From positions 2,418,001-2,482,000 of the forward strand of contig CP066225.1 of the NCBI GenBank assembly GCA_016350165.1: 64,000 nucleotides of DNA, written 5' to 3'. Positions 46,125-55,151 of the stretch are shown piece by piece (position 1 is the stretch's first letter; each line of letters opens with the position of its first letter). The notes under the pieces were generated by a model. The model was not told the origin of the DNA, searched no databases, and worked only from the letters and a program-made list of their open reading frames with translations. This DNA is from Planctomycetota bacterium. Lineage in GTDB: Bacteria > Planctomycetota > Phycisphaerae > Phycisphaerales > Phycisphaeraceae. Both the position numbers and the translations under genes were made by a program.

Positions 46125-46418
46125 CTAGCCGGAAGTTTGATGGTTTTGATTGCTGTGTTTTTTAATGATGACGAATGATGCGATTAAGCTGATCACGAGC
46201 CACATGAGAACAGCGAATGGGATGCCAGTGTAGATCCACTGCATGGGGTCTTGGTTTGAGTGATCGATGCAAAAATTCGCACAGATTAGAGCGGGGAAAT
46301 TGATAATAGCAATGGCGACATTAACCACTGGGATGCATGCGAGTATGAATTGAATGAGTATCGCAATGCCGAAGATCTTGCCTGCTTTTAAGAAAAATTT
46401 GCCCCAGTGTATGCCCAT
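46125..46418 (-). CDS. Small membrane protein, cluster 2 member 1 (first gene)
   Basis: 97 residues with a hydrophobic helix FGIAILIQFILACIPVVNVA extended by a second segment and a third helix near 65-83, then a His- and Gln-rich tail. It is the first gene of the likely operon. No family is recognised. Confidence 0.65.
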   Translation of the reverse strand: MGIHWGKFFLKAGKIFGIAILIQFILACIPVVNVAIAIINFPALICANFCIDHSNQDPMQWIYTGIPFAVLMWLVISLIASFVIIKKHSNQNHQTSG

Positions 46419-46506
46419 ATAAGTTATCGCCTCATTAATCGTAATAAGGTTTTATACAGGCGCAGTGATATTGTAGTTTAAAGCAATCGGAATAGCATTA
46501 TGAAAT

Positions 46507-47382
46507 TTAGTGAGCGGTGAATGGTGGCTGCTGAGTATCTGCTTGCAATTCTATGCGCTCGATTGAAGTTGCAAGGCGAGTATTTGGGTTCAGGTCTAGA
46601 ACGATACCTGAGGTAACAGGGCTGACCGTTGCAACGTCGAACGGCGCGGGCATATTGGTGGTCATGTATGTAAGAACACGATCAACACGGCGGCCAAGCA
46701 CAGAACCCGTCGGGCCACACATGCCAAGGTCGGTGATGTAAGCGGTGCCACCTGAAGGTGATGGGTGATCGGAGATGGAGCCATCACCTAAGGTTGGTGG
46801 AAGAATGCGTGCATCAGCAGTTGGCGTGTGTGTATGTGTACCAAAGACGCAAGACACGCGGCCATTGAGATACCAACCTAAAGCAACCTTCTCAGAAGTT
46901 GCTTCTGCATGCACTTCGGTGATGATGATCGCTGTCGGGTCATGACGTTTAATGTCGTCGATGAGCTGATCGCAGCATTCGAATGGATCTGAAGCGGGGA
47001 GTGACATGAAGATGCGACCAAGGACTGTGAAGACATAAATATTAGGAAGATTATCTTCAGGCGAACCAACGGAGAGTTTCATGTAGCGATTGCCGAGCGC
47101 TTTATGCGAAAGGTTGGCAGGGCGAATGATATTAGATTCGCGTTGGAGTGTAGGGATGATGTGGTTCTTTTTGTAGACGTGGTCGCCAAGTGTAAATGCA
47201 TCGACGCCAGCTTTGACGAGTTTTTTATATAGATCGGGTGTGAGACCTGTGCCATTGGATGCGTTCTCAGCATTGGCAATAATCAGATCAGGTGAGTACT
47301 GTTCACGAAGAACGGGTATAGCTTGAGTAACGGCCTGACGGCCAGGTGTACCAACAATGTCGCCGAGGATTATGATTCGCAT
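46507..47382 (-). CDS. YmdB-family metallophosphoesterase
   Basis: 291 residues. MRIIILGDIVGTPGRQAV with the metal Asp at 8, LIIANAENASNGTGLT, DAFTLGDHVYKKN and IITEVHAEATSEKVALGWYL, then FGTHTHTPTADARILP, are the successive metal-binding blocks of the TIGR00282/YmdB family. The B. subtilis member hydrolyses 2',3'-cyclic AMP and influences biofilm and motility choices. No rny gene is adjacent, unlike in Firmicutes. A final stretch of about 20 residues is variable. Confidence 0.9.
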   Translation of the reverse strand: MRIIILGDIVGTPGRQAVTQAIPVLREQYSPDLIIANAENASNGTGLTPDLYKKLVKAGVDAFTLGDHVYKKNHIIPTLQRESNIIRPANLSHKALGNRYMKLSVGSPEDNLPNIYVFTVLGRIFMSLPASDPFECCDQLIDDIKRHDPTAIIITEVHAEATSEKVALGWYLNGRVSCVFGTHTHTPTADARILPPTLGDGSISDHPSPSGGTAYITDLGMCGPTGSVLGRRVDRVLTYMTTNMPAPFDVATVSPVTSGIVLDLNPNTRLATSIERIELQADTQQPPFTAH

Positions 47383-47482
47383 ACATAGAGGATAGCGGGG
47401 GAGTAGGGGGTGTGTCGAATATATGAGTGGAGTGTTAACGGGGTATGTGCGATGATGAGATTGTCATGAAGAGGATTACGTG

Positions 47483-47737
47483 ATGAATGCATTATTTCGG
47501 CTGCTAATGGGGGTTAAATTCGTGATTAAAATCGAAGGCGGACTTGTCGCGCGCGTTAAGGGAGAGGCTCCTGAGGAGTATTTAAAGGATGTGGAGAGGA
47601 TCTGTGAGTTGTGGGGGATTGAGACGGGGATCATCAAAGGGGTCGGTCGAGGCGAGCGGATTGAGGTTGAGGTGGGGGGCGGAATCGACAAGCAACACGC
47701 GATGGCTTTTAAAAATGCGTGGCGTAACCCTTTATAA
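47483..47737 (+). CDS. DUF3634-like small protein
   Basis: 84 residues from the ATG at 47483, with GAGGA seven bases upstream (a GTG directly precedes it). MGVKFVIKIEGGLVARVKGE, EYLKDVERICELWGIETGII and KGVGRGERIEVEVGGGI resemble the small DUF3634 proteins (I-k-G-k-v, C-x-x-x-g-i, g-x-x-r-G-x-r-i-x-l). The role is unknown. Confidence 0.6.
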   Translation: MNALFRLLMGVKFVIKIEGGLVARVKGEAPEEYLKDVERICELWGIETGIIKGVGRGERIEVEVGGGIDKQHAMAFKNAWRNPL

Positions 47738-47903
47738 ACGTCCATATATGACTGGGCCAAGATACTGAAAAGTGAAGATGTTGCGGACAGATGGGATGAT
47801 GGTGAGGATTATAAGGTGTGGTTTGGGAAGAAGTTGGGGGCATATTGCGGGGATTTTTCGTGATTGGGATGACGAAATGGAAGGTGGAATGTAAGCTAGG
47901 GGT

Positions 47904-48401
47904 ATGCGATGCCCTTATTGCCACGATAATAATGACAAAGTGATCGATTCTCGCGAGAGTGAGGGTGGGAAAGTTGTACGCAGAAGGCGAGAATGCAAAA
48001 ACTGTGGTAAGCGGTTTAGTAGCCGTGAGCGTATCGAGGAAACAACACGTCTGACGGTGATTAAGAAAGATAAGAGCCGCGTACCGTTCGAACGAAGTAA
48101 GTTGCTGACAGGTTTGCAACGAGCCTGTTATAAACGACCTGTTCCAACCGAGGTCCTCACTAAGACTGTTGAGGAGATGGAGGAGCAGCTGCTCAATCGT
48201 GGCGAGCGTGAAGTTGAAAGCCTTGAAATCGGCAAGATTTTGGCTGAGAAACTCAAACGCATTGACGGTGTTGCATACCTCCGCTTCGCCAGCGTCTACA
48301 TGCAATTCAAAGACCTCGACGACCTGATCGCCGAAGCTGAAGACATCAAACAACTCTCACCTGAAGAACAAGAAGGCATCGATCAAGGTAAATTATTCTG
48401 A
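47904..48401 (+). CDS. nrdR: Transcriptional repressor NrdR
   Basis: 165 residues. MRCPYCHDNNDKVIDSRESE with CKNCGKRFSSRER forms the zinc ribbon (Cys 3, 6, 31 and 34), and VIKKDKSRVPFERSKLLTGL starts the ATP-cone that senses ATP/dATP. RIDGVAYLRFASVYMQFKDL is the conserved end. NrdR represses ribonucleotide reductase genes through NrdR boxes. No nrd gene is in the window. The gene is directly after a non-coding stretch and has only a short AGGGG before the ATG. Its coding strand shifts from G-rich at the start to C-rich at the end. Confidence 0.95.
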   Translation: MRCPYCHDNNDKVIDSRESEGGKVVRRRRECKNCGKRFSSRERIEETTRLTVIKKDKSRVPFERSKLLTGLQRACYKRPVPTEVLTKTVEEMEEQLLNRGEREVESLEIGKILAEKLKRIDGVAYLRFASVYMQFKDLDDLIAEAEDIKQLSPEEQEGIDQGKLF

Positions 48402-48890
48402 TTTAGCATGTACGCATTACGTGCAGCCTTTGATTAGACGCACCCCAAAATAAAACCATACGCAATTCAGTTCTAACCATATATTAGGACTGCCATGTGT
48501 TTATTATTGCATTTCCAGAGCCTAAACAAAGGTCCAAATAAGCGCGGTATCAAACGTAGAATGATCTGTCATATATGACAAAGTCAGGTAAGGGATGACC
48601 GCTACTCGGGAAAATACGATGTTCGTATAAAGTGTAAAAAGTACTGCAAAACTAGCGTTTTTTGTGGTAAATTGAGCATGTGAAGCATTTGAACTTAAAA
48701 CGAAAAACATACGAATTCGTCTGATGATTCATATCTGATTTTGGGCCTATTATTAAGTAGTGCAGCAAATAAACAAAGCAGGGATGCATTTCAACGGGTG
48801 TCTCACACCTATCCGATACGTAATATAAGGATGGGTAAAACCAACGATGAATAACGTTCTATTTGTTGCGCGCGTTAAAAGGAGATACTT
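48402..48890. other. 489-bp intergenic region upstream of the CBS gene
   Basis: It holds two copies of the dispersed palindrome (48423-48437 partial and 48473-48487), the perfect palindrome TGTCATATATGACA (48567-48580) and ATACGA-TGT-TCGTAT (48614-48628). None has a T tract. The region is AT rich and probably regulatory. Confidence 0.45.
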
Positions 48891-49325
48891 ATGGCTACTG
48901 TTGGGAACATACTTGCAGACAAGGGTGACACGGTCATGACCATTGCATCATCAACAACCATTCTTGATGCTGCAAAAAAAATGAATGAACATGGCATCGG
49001 TGCACTGGTCGTTGAAGATGACACCAAAGTTGTTGGCATCTTTACAGAGCGTGACGTGTTAAGACGTGTTGTAGCAATGGGTGTTCAGCCTGACGTAGCA
49101 TGCGTTAGCGAAGTCATGACAGATGAAGTGATCTGTGCACGTCCTGAAATGGACCTTGAAGAAGCACGCGGTATCTGCATGAAACGTCGTGTTCGCCACC
49201 TTCCTGTTCTAGATGAAGCAGGCAAACTACATGGCTTAATATCCATCGGTGACCTGAACGCTTGGGACCTTAGCGGACACAAGCGAACCATACACTACTT
49301 GCATGAATATCTATACGGCACTTAA
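48891..49325 (+). CDS. CBS-domain pair protein
   Basis: 144 residues; AAAAGGAG lies six bases upstream. Two CBS motifs make up the whole protein: TIASSTTILDAAKKMNEHGI with VVGIFTERDVLRRVV, and VICARPEMDLEEARGICMKR with LHGLISIGDLNAWDL. Such stand-alone pairs bind adenine nucleotides and often sense energy state. The second motif carries R-R-V-R-H-L-P-V, the common ligand contact. There is no partner domain, so it may regulate another protein. A terminator follows. Confidence 0.9.
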   Translation: MATVGNILADKGDTVMTIASSTTILDAAKKMNEHGIGALVVEDDTKVVGIFTERDVLRRVVAMGVQPDVACVSEVMTDEVICARPEMDLEEARGICMKRRVRHLPVLDEAGKLHGLISIGDLNAWDLSGHKRTIHYLHEYLYGT

Positions 49326-49988
49326 TGTATGCAATAAAAAAACGACTTAAACGATATACCCGTATCAAAATGATGCGGGTTTTTTTGATTTGTTTACCTG
49401 CTTCGTTTCTTAGTGATCATCGCTCATTGCTGATTATTACATAACAAGATGTGGATACATTGGGGGCAATTACCAATTTAAGCATAATTAAACATATGCG
49501 ATCCGATTATCTTAATTCGAAATTTTTACCGTAAAGCACAAAACAGTCTTTACAGTTGTAAATCTAAGTTGTTTAAGGAGCTATCCGGTAGATAGATTAT
49601 AAGAATTATGTGTACATAAGCGCGAAAAACGCTTGCAATGTACGATTTTCGTATCCTCTAGTATTCAGAAGTGACTGATATTAAAAAATTTATGTTGAAC
49701 TTAGCGATTCAAGTATTGTAATCAGTAGGGGGTAGCTTTTATAATTAATGTGTGTTTTGTTTTGGTTTAGTTTTTTTAAACAATCGCATAGTTGCTTTTT
49801 AAAATGCCGTGTGCTACTTCCGGGCATGTTAAATTGAGATTGATTTCACGATCAGTGTCCCTTAAAGCTTGAACGATAAGAAACGATAGTTTTTTAAGGT
49901 CATTTCGTGCATTTCTAGAGTTGCTGTGTGGTTATTTAATGTAGAGGTTTGATACGTCATACCATTTCTTCAGATGGAGGTTTTTGCT
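49326..49988. other. 663-bp AT-rich region upstream of a pseudopilin-like gene
   Basis: Contains TACGA-TTT-TCGTA (49641-49653), similar to the dyad at 48614, and a long T- and A-rich stretch (49680-49800). No reading frame is convincing. Confidence 0.4.
49358..49387 (+). terminator. Terminator after the CBS gene
   Basis: ACCCGTATC / GATGCGGGT with one wobble, followed by T7. Confidence 0.85.
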
Positions 49989-50888
49989 GTGAATAAAACA
50001 GGAAAACATTTTCGCCTAAGATCAGCTTTCACGTTGATCGAATTGCTCGTAGTTATTTCAATCATTGCATTATTAATTGGCATCCTATTGCCCGCCCTTG
50101 GTGCTGCCAGACAAACAGCCATGTCTATCCAGTGTCTGAGTAATGTAAGACAAATTGGAATAGCTCAAGCAGCTTACATGGTTAGCTATAATGACCATTT
50201 TTTACCATTTGCAAATCCATGGCCTAGCCACTCAAATCCGAAATACTGGCCTGGTATTTTAGCTAGTGGTGGAATTATTAGCTCACCTGAGTTTTATGAT
50301 TGTCCTTCTTTTGATGCTATTAATGCTGATTTTTTAGAGATTGATGATCTGACCCAAGCAGATGATCCACGTTGGTTTACTGCTCAATATGGTATTAGTT
50401 ACATGCACACTGGATCAACACAGCGCATGTCCTATGTTAAATATAGCCAATCAGCCTTTAACGAAGGAATTTTCTGGGACAATGAAAGTGAAGACACTGT
50501 TCAAACCCCCAAAGCGGTCATGTTAAGAAATCCAACACAGACAGTAATTTTTGCTGATTCACAAAATACGACAGAGTTAGCTAGTACAGGTGATAGTGTT
50601 GGTGTATGCCGTATACGCGATTCATGGAATGACCCATTGGATGGTTATGAACGTACTGAAATACACCCGCGCCATAATGGTGATTCAGCCAATGCCGCAT
50701 TTGCTGATGGTCATGGTGAAACTGTTGGATGCGAGTGGGAACCAGATGAATCACTTAATGGTTTGCCAAATGACCAAAAGTATAGTGCTTATGCTGTTGG
50801 ATCTTTTGGTGACTGGGCCGATGATTGGTATGCCCCATGGAATAGTGGTGGTACCCCAACAGAAACCCTTTGGGGCGATTGGCGCTAA
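49989..50888 (+). CDS. Prepilin-type N-terminal domain protein with H-X9-DG-like motif
   Basis: 299 residues from the GTG at 49989, which has GGAGG eight bases upstream; an ATG at 49974 overlaps that site and is unlikely. Basic leader, then [20 protein letters not shown], the prepilin motif. Near the end [18 protein letters not shown] gives the H-X9-DG motif with one extra residue. Same family as the two genes at the left edge of the window. Its use of codons is more AT-rich than its neighbours. A terminator follows. Confidence 0.85.
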   Translation: MNKTGKHFRLRSAFTLIELLVVISIIALLIGILLPALGAARQTAMSIQCLSNVRQIGIAQAAYMVSYNDHFLPFANPWPSHSNPKYWPGILASGGIISSPEFYDCPSFDAINADFLEIDDLTQADDPRWFTAQYGISYMHTGSTQRMSYVKYSQSAFNEGIFWDNESEDTVQTPKAVMLRNPTQTVIFADSQNTTELASTGDSVGVCRIRDSWNDPLDGYERTEIHPRHNGDSANAAFADGHGETVGCEWEPDESLNGLPNDQKYSAYAVGSFGDWADDWYAPWNSGGTPTETLWGDWR

Positions 50889-51215
50889 TTTAGCTCATAT
50901 AACAATAAAAATAGCTGGTCTTCGGATCAGCTTTTTTTATTGCCCAAATTCAGTCTCCCAAATAGCTATTACATCACACATATCTACCAAATCTGACAAT
51001 TTCGCCACGCCACTACCCATCCATGCGAACTCAAGACCTAAAGCTCTTGACGACTCTACATACGCAGGTTACTTTCAAGTCGTTAAGCCTGATGAACCAA
51101 AAATTTATGACAATTTCACAGGCTTGATCAGATGTTTCATCTTTATTGCTATCTTCGCAATCTGAAACCTCTGCTTAACCGGATTTTGGGCAAAACGAGT
51201 GCCCGAGGATGGACC
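50889..51215. other. 327-bp intergenic region
   Basis: After the terminator, nothing is recognised except the upstream region of the NfeD-like gene. Confidence 0.4.
50913..50939 (+). terminator. Terminator after the pseudopilin-like gene
   Basis: AGCTGGTC-TTCG-GATCAGCT with one wobble and seven T. Confidence 0.9.
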
Positions 51216-51857
51216 ATGAGTAGCTATATCTTAGATCTGATCGGCTGGGACTTCGCACTTGGTACCGGTATGGATGCTGTCATCTTCTTCGGCATCGCGG
51301 TCTTCGCCACACTGCTCTTCATGTTTCGTATGGCCATGATGATGCTTGGCGGCGATGGGGGTCACGCTGACCTCATCGGTGGCGACGCTCTCGACGCTCA
51401 CGACCTCGACGCTATGGACACAGGTGAGTCCTTCAATGCGTTCTCACTCCTCTCCATCACCGCATTCTTCATGGGCACCGGCTGGATGGGCCTCGCTGCT
51501 AGAGCAACCTTCGGTCTTGGCGGAGCCGCTAGCATCGCCCTTTCCGTCGTCTTCGGCATCAGTATGATGCTACTCGCCTCCTTTGGCATCATGTACGTCA
51601 AACGACTCGAAGGCACAAACGAATACGACGTCAAAACAGGCATCGGCCGAACCGCTAAAGTTTACCTCACCATCCCCGGCAAAGGCACCGGCATGGGCCA
51701 AATCGAAGTCACTATCTCTGGCAGACGAAAAATCATGAGCGCCATGACCAACGGCGATGACCTCAAAGCTTTCGACCTCGTCCGCGTTGTCAACGTCGGC
51801 GATGATCAAGTCATGTGGGTTGAAAAATGTGGTGCAGGCGAAGCCGTTCAATCATAA
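51216..51857 (+). CDS. NfeD/YqiJ-like membrane protein
   Basis: 213 residues from the ATG at 51216, with GAGGAT six bases upstream; the frame is open further but lacks a site. Three to four membrane helices (about 20-42, 80-98 and 103-125) are followed by a soluble OB-like domain: GIGRTAKVYLTIPGKGTGMG, QIEVTISGRRKIMSAM and LVRVVNVGDDQVMWVEK. This is the YqiJ/NfeD layout, and the next gene is the flotillin partner. NfeD proteins work with flotillins in membrane microdomain organisation. Confidence 0.82.
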   Translation: MSSYILDLIGWDFALGTGMDAVIFFGIAVFATLLFMFRMAMMMLGGDGGHADLIGGDALDAHDLDAMDTGESFNAFSLLSITAFFMGTGWMGLAARATFGLGGAASIALSVVFGISMMLLASFGIMYVKRLEGTNEYDVKTGIGRTAKVYLTIPGKGTGMGQIEVTISGRRKIMSAMTNGDDLKAFDLVRVVNVGDDQVMWVEKCGAGEAVQS

Positions 51858-51966
51858 AGATACTTTGTAATTCTTGAGCAATAGGTGGATTCAACTTTGA
51901 ATCCCAAAAAATAAATAACCGGGTGCGCGGCTAAACTGCGCTCTCAATTTCTTTAAGGAGCGATTT

Positions 51967-53598
51967 ATGGGTTTACTTATACTGGGTGCGAACGAAGCGA
52001 TTCTCTTCGGCGTCATCGGCGTCGTCTTGATGATCTTCCTGTTCATCGCAATGTACGCTGCGACACGTTACAAACGCTGTCCGTCTAATAAGGTGTTAGT
52101 CGTCTACGGCCGCACTGGTGGCGATCGGACCGCCAAATGTTTACACGGTGGTGGCGCCTTGGTCATGCCTCTCATTCAGGATTACGCATACCTGAATCTC
52201 GAGCCAATGACCATCGAAATCGACCTCACCAATGCTCTTTCCAAAAAGAACATTCGCGTGAACGTCCCTTCAACCTTCACTATCGGCATCTCAACCGAAC
52301 CAGATATCATGAACAATGCTGCCGAGCGTCTGCTTGGTCTCACTGAGATCGACATCGCTACGCAAGCTCGTGACATCATCCTCGGCCAAATGCGTCTGGT
52401 TATCGCGACACTCACGATTGAAGAAATCAACCAGGACCGTGAAAAGTTCCTCGGCCTCGTCAACCAAAACGTGAACAGCGAACTCATGAAGGTTGGCCTC
52501 GAAGTCATCAACGTGAACATCCGTGACATCACCGACGAGTCTGGATACATCGACGCAATCGGCCGTCGCGCTGCCGCCGAAGCGATCAACACCGCTAAGG
52601 TCGAAGTCGCAGTCGCTGACAAGCAAGGTGCCATCGGCGAAGCATCTGCAAATCGTGAGAAACAAGTTCTCGTCGCAGAACAAGTCGCTCAATCCAACAT
52701 GGGTCAGAAGCAAGCCGAACGCGATCAGCGTATCAAAGTCGCTGCACTTGAAGCCGACGGCATCGCAGGTGAAGCAAACGCTGAACGTTCAAAACAAATC
52801 GCTGTGGCTGAACAAACCGCCAAAGCTGTCCAAGGTAAGAAAGCTGCCGAAGCGCAGCAGCGTATCGAAGTCGCAACACTCGAAGCTGGTGCAGTCGAAG
52901 GCGAAAACAAATCGCAGGCTGAAATCGCCGACTACAAAGCGACCCTCGAAGAACGCAAAGCTGAAGCGAAACGTCGTGGTGAAGTTGCAACCGCAAACGC
53001 AGCCAAAGACGTTCTCGAAGCTGAAAAAGCTCAGGAAATCGCTCGACTCGAAAAGGAAGAAGTTGCTCGCCAAATGATCGAGCAGCGTAAAGTCGAAATC
53101 AACGCTGAAGCCGAAGCCGAACGTCAACGCCGTATCGCCAAGGGTGAAGCCGACGCGATCCTCGCTAAGTACACCGCTGAAGCTGAAGGTATGCAGAAGG
53201 TTCTCGAAGCCAAAGCCGAAGGTTACAACAAACTCATCGAAGTTTGTGGCGACCGCAAAGACCTCGCTCCTTCATTACTCATCATCGAAAAACTTCCAGA
53301 ACTCGTTGCCGAACAAGTCAAAGCTATCCAGAACCTCAAGATCGACAAGATCACTGTCTGGGATTCAGGCAATGGTGGCAACGGTTCAGGCGATGGCGAA
53401 AGCGTTCCAACCGGCTCGACCGGCAACTTCCTTCGTGGCCTCATGGGTGCTCTGCCTCCTATGCATGAGTTAGCTCAGCAAGCTGGCATCGACCTGCCCA
53501 AAGTCCTCGGCCAAGTTGCTGATACAAAGCAAAATGCCGACAGCCGCACAACCTTCGAAGCCGTCCCTGTCGATGGCGATGAAGCAACCGACGCATAA
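51967..53598 (+). CDS. Flotillin-like SPFH protein (YqiK type)
   Basis: 543 residues; AAGGAG lies upstream. One membrane helix (about 11-32) anchors the protein. The SPFH/band 7 domain (about 40-200) includes KVLVVYGRTGGDRTAKCLHG, GGALVMPLIQDYAYLNLEPM and LGLEVINVNIRDITDESGYI-like blocks. Residues from about 210 to 430 form the long Ala/Glu-rich coiled coil typical of flotillins, with EAEAERQRRIAKGEADAILA. The end is Gly/Ser rich. It pairs with the upstream NfeD-like gene, 109 bases away, and probably scaffolds membrane microdomains. Confidence 0.92.
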   Translation: MGLLILGANEAILFGVIGVVLMIFLFIAMYAATRYKRCPSNKVLVVYGRTGGDRTAKCLHGGGALVMPLIQDYAYLNLEPMTIEIDLTNALSKKNIRVNVPSTFTIGISTEPDIMNNAAERLLGLTEIDIATQARDIILGQMRLVIATLTIEEINQDREKFLGLVNQNVNSELMKVGLEVINVNIRDITDESGYIDAIGRRAAAEAINTAKVEVAVADKQGAIGEASANREKQVLVAEQVAQSNMGQKQAERDQRIKVAALEADGIAGEANAERSKQIAVAEQTAKAVQGKKAAEAQQRIEVATLEAGAVEGENKSQAEIADYKATLEERKAEAKRRGEVATANAAKDVLEAEKAQEIARLEKEEVARQMIEQRKVEINAEAEAERQRRIAKGEADAILAKYTAEAEGMQKVLEAKAEGYNKLIEVCGDRKDLAPSLLIIEKLPELVAEQVKAIQNLKIDKITVWDSGNGGNGSGDGESVPTGSTGNFLRGLMGALPPMHELAQQAGIDLPKVLGQVADTKQNADSRTTFEAVPVDGDEATDA

Positions 53599-53627
53599 AC
53601 TCACCTCATCATTAATGCTAAAATTAA

Positions 53628-53656
53628 AGAGTGCCCTCAACGGGGCGCTCTTTTTT
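53628..53656 (+). terminator. Terminator after flotillin
   Basis: AGAGTGCCC / GGGCGCTCT with one wobble and six T. Confidence 0.85.
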
Positions 53657-53681
53657 ATTTCCCTCACCACGGACACGCAAC

Positions 53682-54395
53682 ATGAAAACCAAAGCCATCA
53701 TGAACTGGAGCGGCGGCAAAGATTCCTCACTCGCACTCCATAAAACGCGCCAAGACCAATCCATCGAAATCGTCGCACTACTCACCACACTCAACAAGCA
53801 ATACGCCCGCGTCAGCATGCATGGCACCACCGAAACCCTCCTCGATGCTCAAGCCAAAGCGATCAACCTCCCACTCATCAAAATCTACATCCCCGAAGAC
53901 GCAACCATGCAAAGCTACGAAGCCGCCATGTCCAAAGCCATGAACGATCTCAAAACCCAAGGCGTCACACTCTCAATCTTCGGCGACATCTTTCTCCAAG
54001 ACCTCAAACAATACCGTATCAACAAACTCAAAGAAATCGGCTTCGATGCCCATTTCCCCCTATGGAAAACCGATACAACCACGCTCGCGCAGCAATTCGT
54101 ACAAGATGATTTCAAAGGCATCACAACCTGCGTTAACGCACAATCCCTCGGCAAAAATTACATCGGCCGTGAAATGAACTCAGACTTCTTCTCATCACTC
54201 CCATCAAACGTAGACCCCTGCGGCGAAAACGGTGAATACCACTCCTTCGTCTACGCAGGACCGCACATGCAATCCCCCCTCACCATCAAAAAGGGCGACA
54301 CCGTCTATCGCGAATATAAAAGCCCCGAAAAATCAGACTCAAACGAACCCAACCTTCAAATGGGCTTCTACTACTGTGATCTATTACTCGATTAG
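53682..54395 (+). CDS. Diphthine-ammonia ligase-like (DUF71/MJ0570) adenine nucleotide alpha-hydrolase
   Basis: 237 residues from the ATG at 53682; an upstream ATG would run through the terminator. MNWSGGKDSSLALHK carries the PP-loop SGGKDS (10-15). GITLSIFGDIFLQDLKQYR-like and NVDPCGENGEYHSFVYAGP are the two signature regions of the MJ0570/Dph6 group (G-D-I-x-L, C-G-E-N-G-E-Y-H-T/S). Eukaryotic Dph6 amidates diphthine; bacteria lack diphthamide, so the role here is unknown, perhaps ATP-dependent amidation of another substrate. Confidence 0.85.
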   Translation: MKTKAIMNWSGGKDSSLALHKTRQDQSIEIVALLTTLNKQYARVSMHGTTETLLDAQAKAINLPLIKIYIPEDATMQSYEAAMSKAMNDLKTQGVTLSIFGDIFLQDLKQYRINKLKEIGFDAHFPLWKTDTTTLAQQFVQDDFKGITTCVNAQSLGKNYIGREMNSDFFSSLPSNVDPCGENGEYHSFVYAGPHMQSPLTIKKGDTVYREYKSPEKSDSNEPNLQMGFYYCDLLLD

Positions 54396-54397
54396 AC

Positions 54398-54649
54398 TTA
54401 CTTCTCTTCAACATCAGGCAAAACAAAAGCAAACGTGTGCGCAGAATCAACATACAACTTCGCATCATCAACTGTCTCTACAAAAAAAATGTCGTAATAA
54501 TCAAACCGATGCCCTGTTATCTCACTGATCGCTCGCTGCGAATCACGCTTACACTTCTCACGAAACTCACGATCAGTCTTCGATCTTTCTCGGATCTTCC
54601 CGATCGTTTCCATAAACTCTGTATATGTCCAGTCAGCATTAATAACCAT
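54398..54649 (-). CDS. NHLP-leader-like small protein, copy 1
   Basis: 83 residues; GGAGGG lies seven bases upstream. NADWTYTEFMETIGKIRERS and DREFREKCKRDSQRAISEIT, G-H-R, then IFFVETVDDAKLYVDS and FAFVLPDV. The pattern of a helical N-terminus, F-R-x-K/x-L-x-x-x-P/x-x-A-I, a Gly near the middle, and a strand ending in V-L-P resembles nitrile-hydratase-like leader peptides (NHLP) of ribosomal peptides. It lacks an obvious core peptide with Gly-Gly. It is paralogous to the next gene. The ends of this gene and of the convergent Dph6-like gene are only two bases apart. Confidence 0.55.
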   Translation of the reverse strand: MVINADWTYTEFMETIGKIRERSKTDREFREKCKRDSQRAISEITGHRFDYYDIFFVETVDDAKLYVDSAHTFAFVLPDVEEK

Positions 54650-54683
54650 CGTCTAACCCTCCATTAGATAGAACCAACTCACC

Positions 54684-54929
54684 CTACACCAATTCTGGCA
54701 ACACAAACGTCAACGTATTAGGCGAATCCGTATATAACTTCGCCTCCCTAATGTCATCCAAAAAGATCACATGATGCGTCTCATACGGATGACCCGCAAC
54801 CTGCTCAATCGCGCTGTGAGGAGACGACAAACACTTATGACGAAAATCACGATCCAAGCTCGCCCTTCGGCGAATATCGTTGATCGTCGTCATGAACTCC
54901 ACATACGTCCAGTCTGCATTACGTACCAT
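54684..54929 (-). CDS. NHLP-leader-like small protein, copy 2
   Basis: 81 residues from the ATG at 54929, with AAGGAG seven bases upstream (the frame is open to 54965 without a site). NADWTYVEFMTTINDIRRRA and DRDFRHKCLSSPHSAIEQVA, GHPYETHHVIFLDDIREAKL, then NTLTFVLPELV. It shares N-A-D-W-T-Y-x-E-F-M, F-R-x-K-C, A-I and A-K-L-Y with the downstream copy. Both are single proteins without a maturation enzyme nearby. The NHLP reading is by pattern only; they may be a lineage-specific family. Confidence 0.55.
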   Translation of the reverse strand: MVRNADWTYVEFMTTINDIRRRASLDRDFRHKCLSSPHSAIEQVAGHPYETHHVIFLDDIREAKLYTDSPNTLTFVLPELV

Positions 54930-55151
54930 AGCCACACTCCTTTCAACCCCCAATCCTATGCCCACAACCCCATATCCTCATCAAACCATCGGGGTTAATG
55001 CCCATTGGAGCCTCCCCCACCAACCCCATAAGTCGTTTTTAAACAACGAATAACACCAAATCACCCTTCTAATCATTTCTTAATTTGACAAATCAAAGTA
55101 AATAGATTGATATATCAAACTATTATTCTTTAATCTTTCGGAGTGCCCAAA

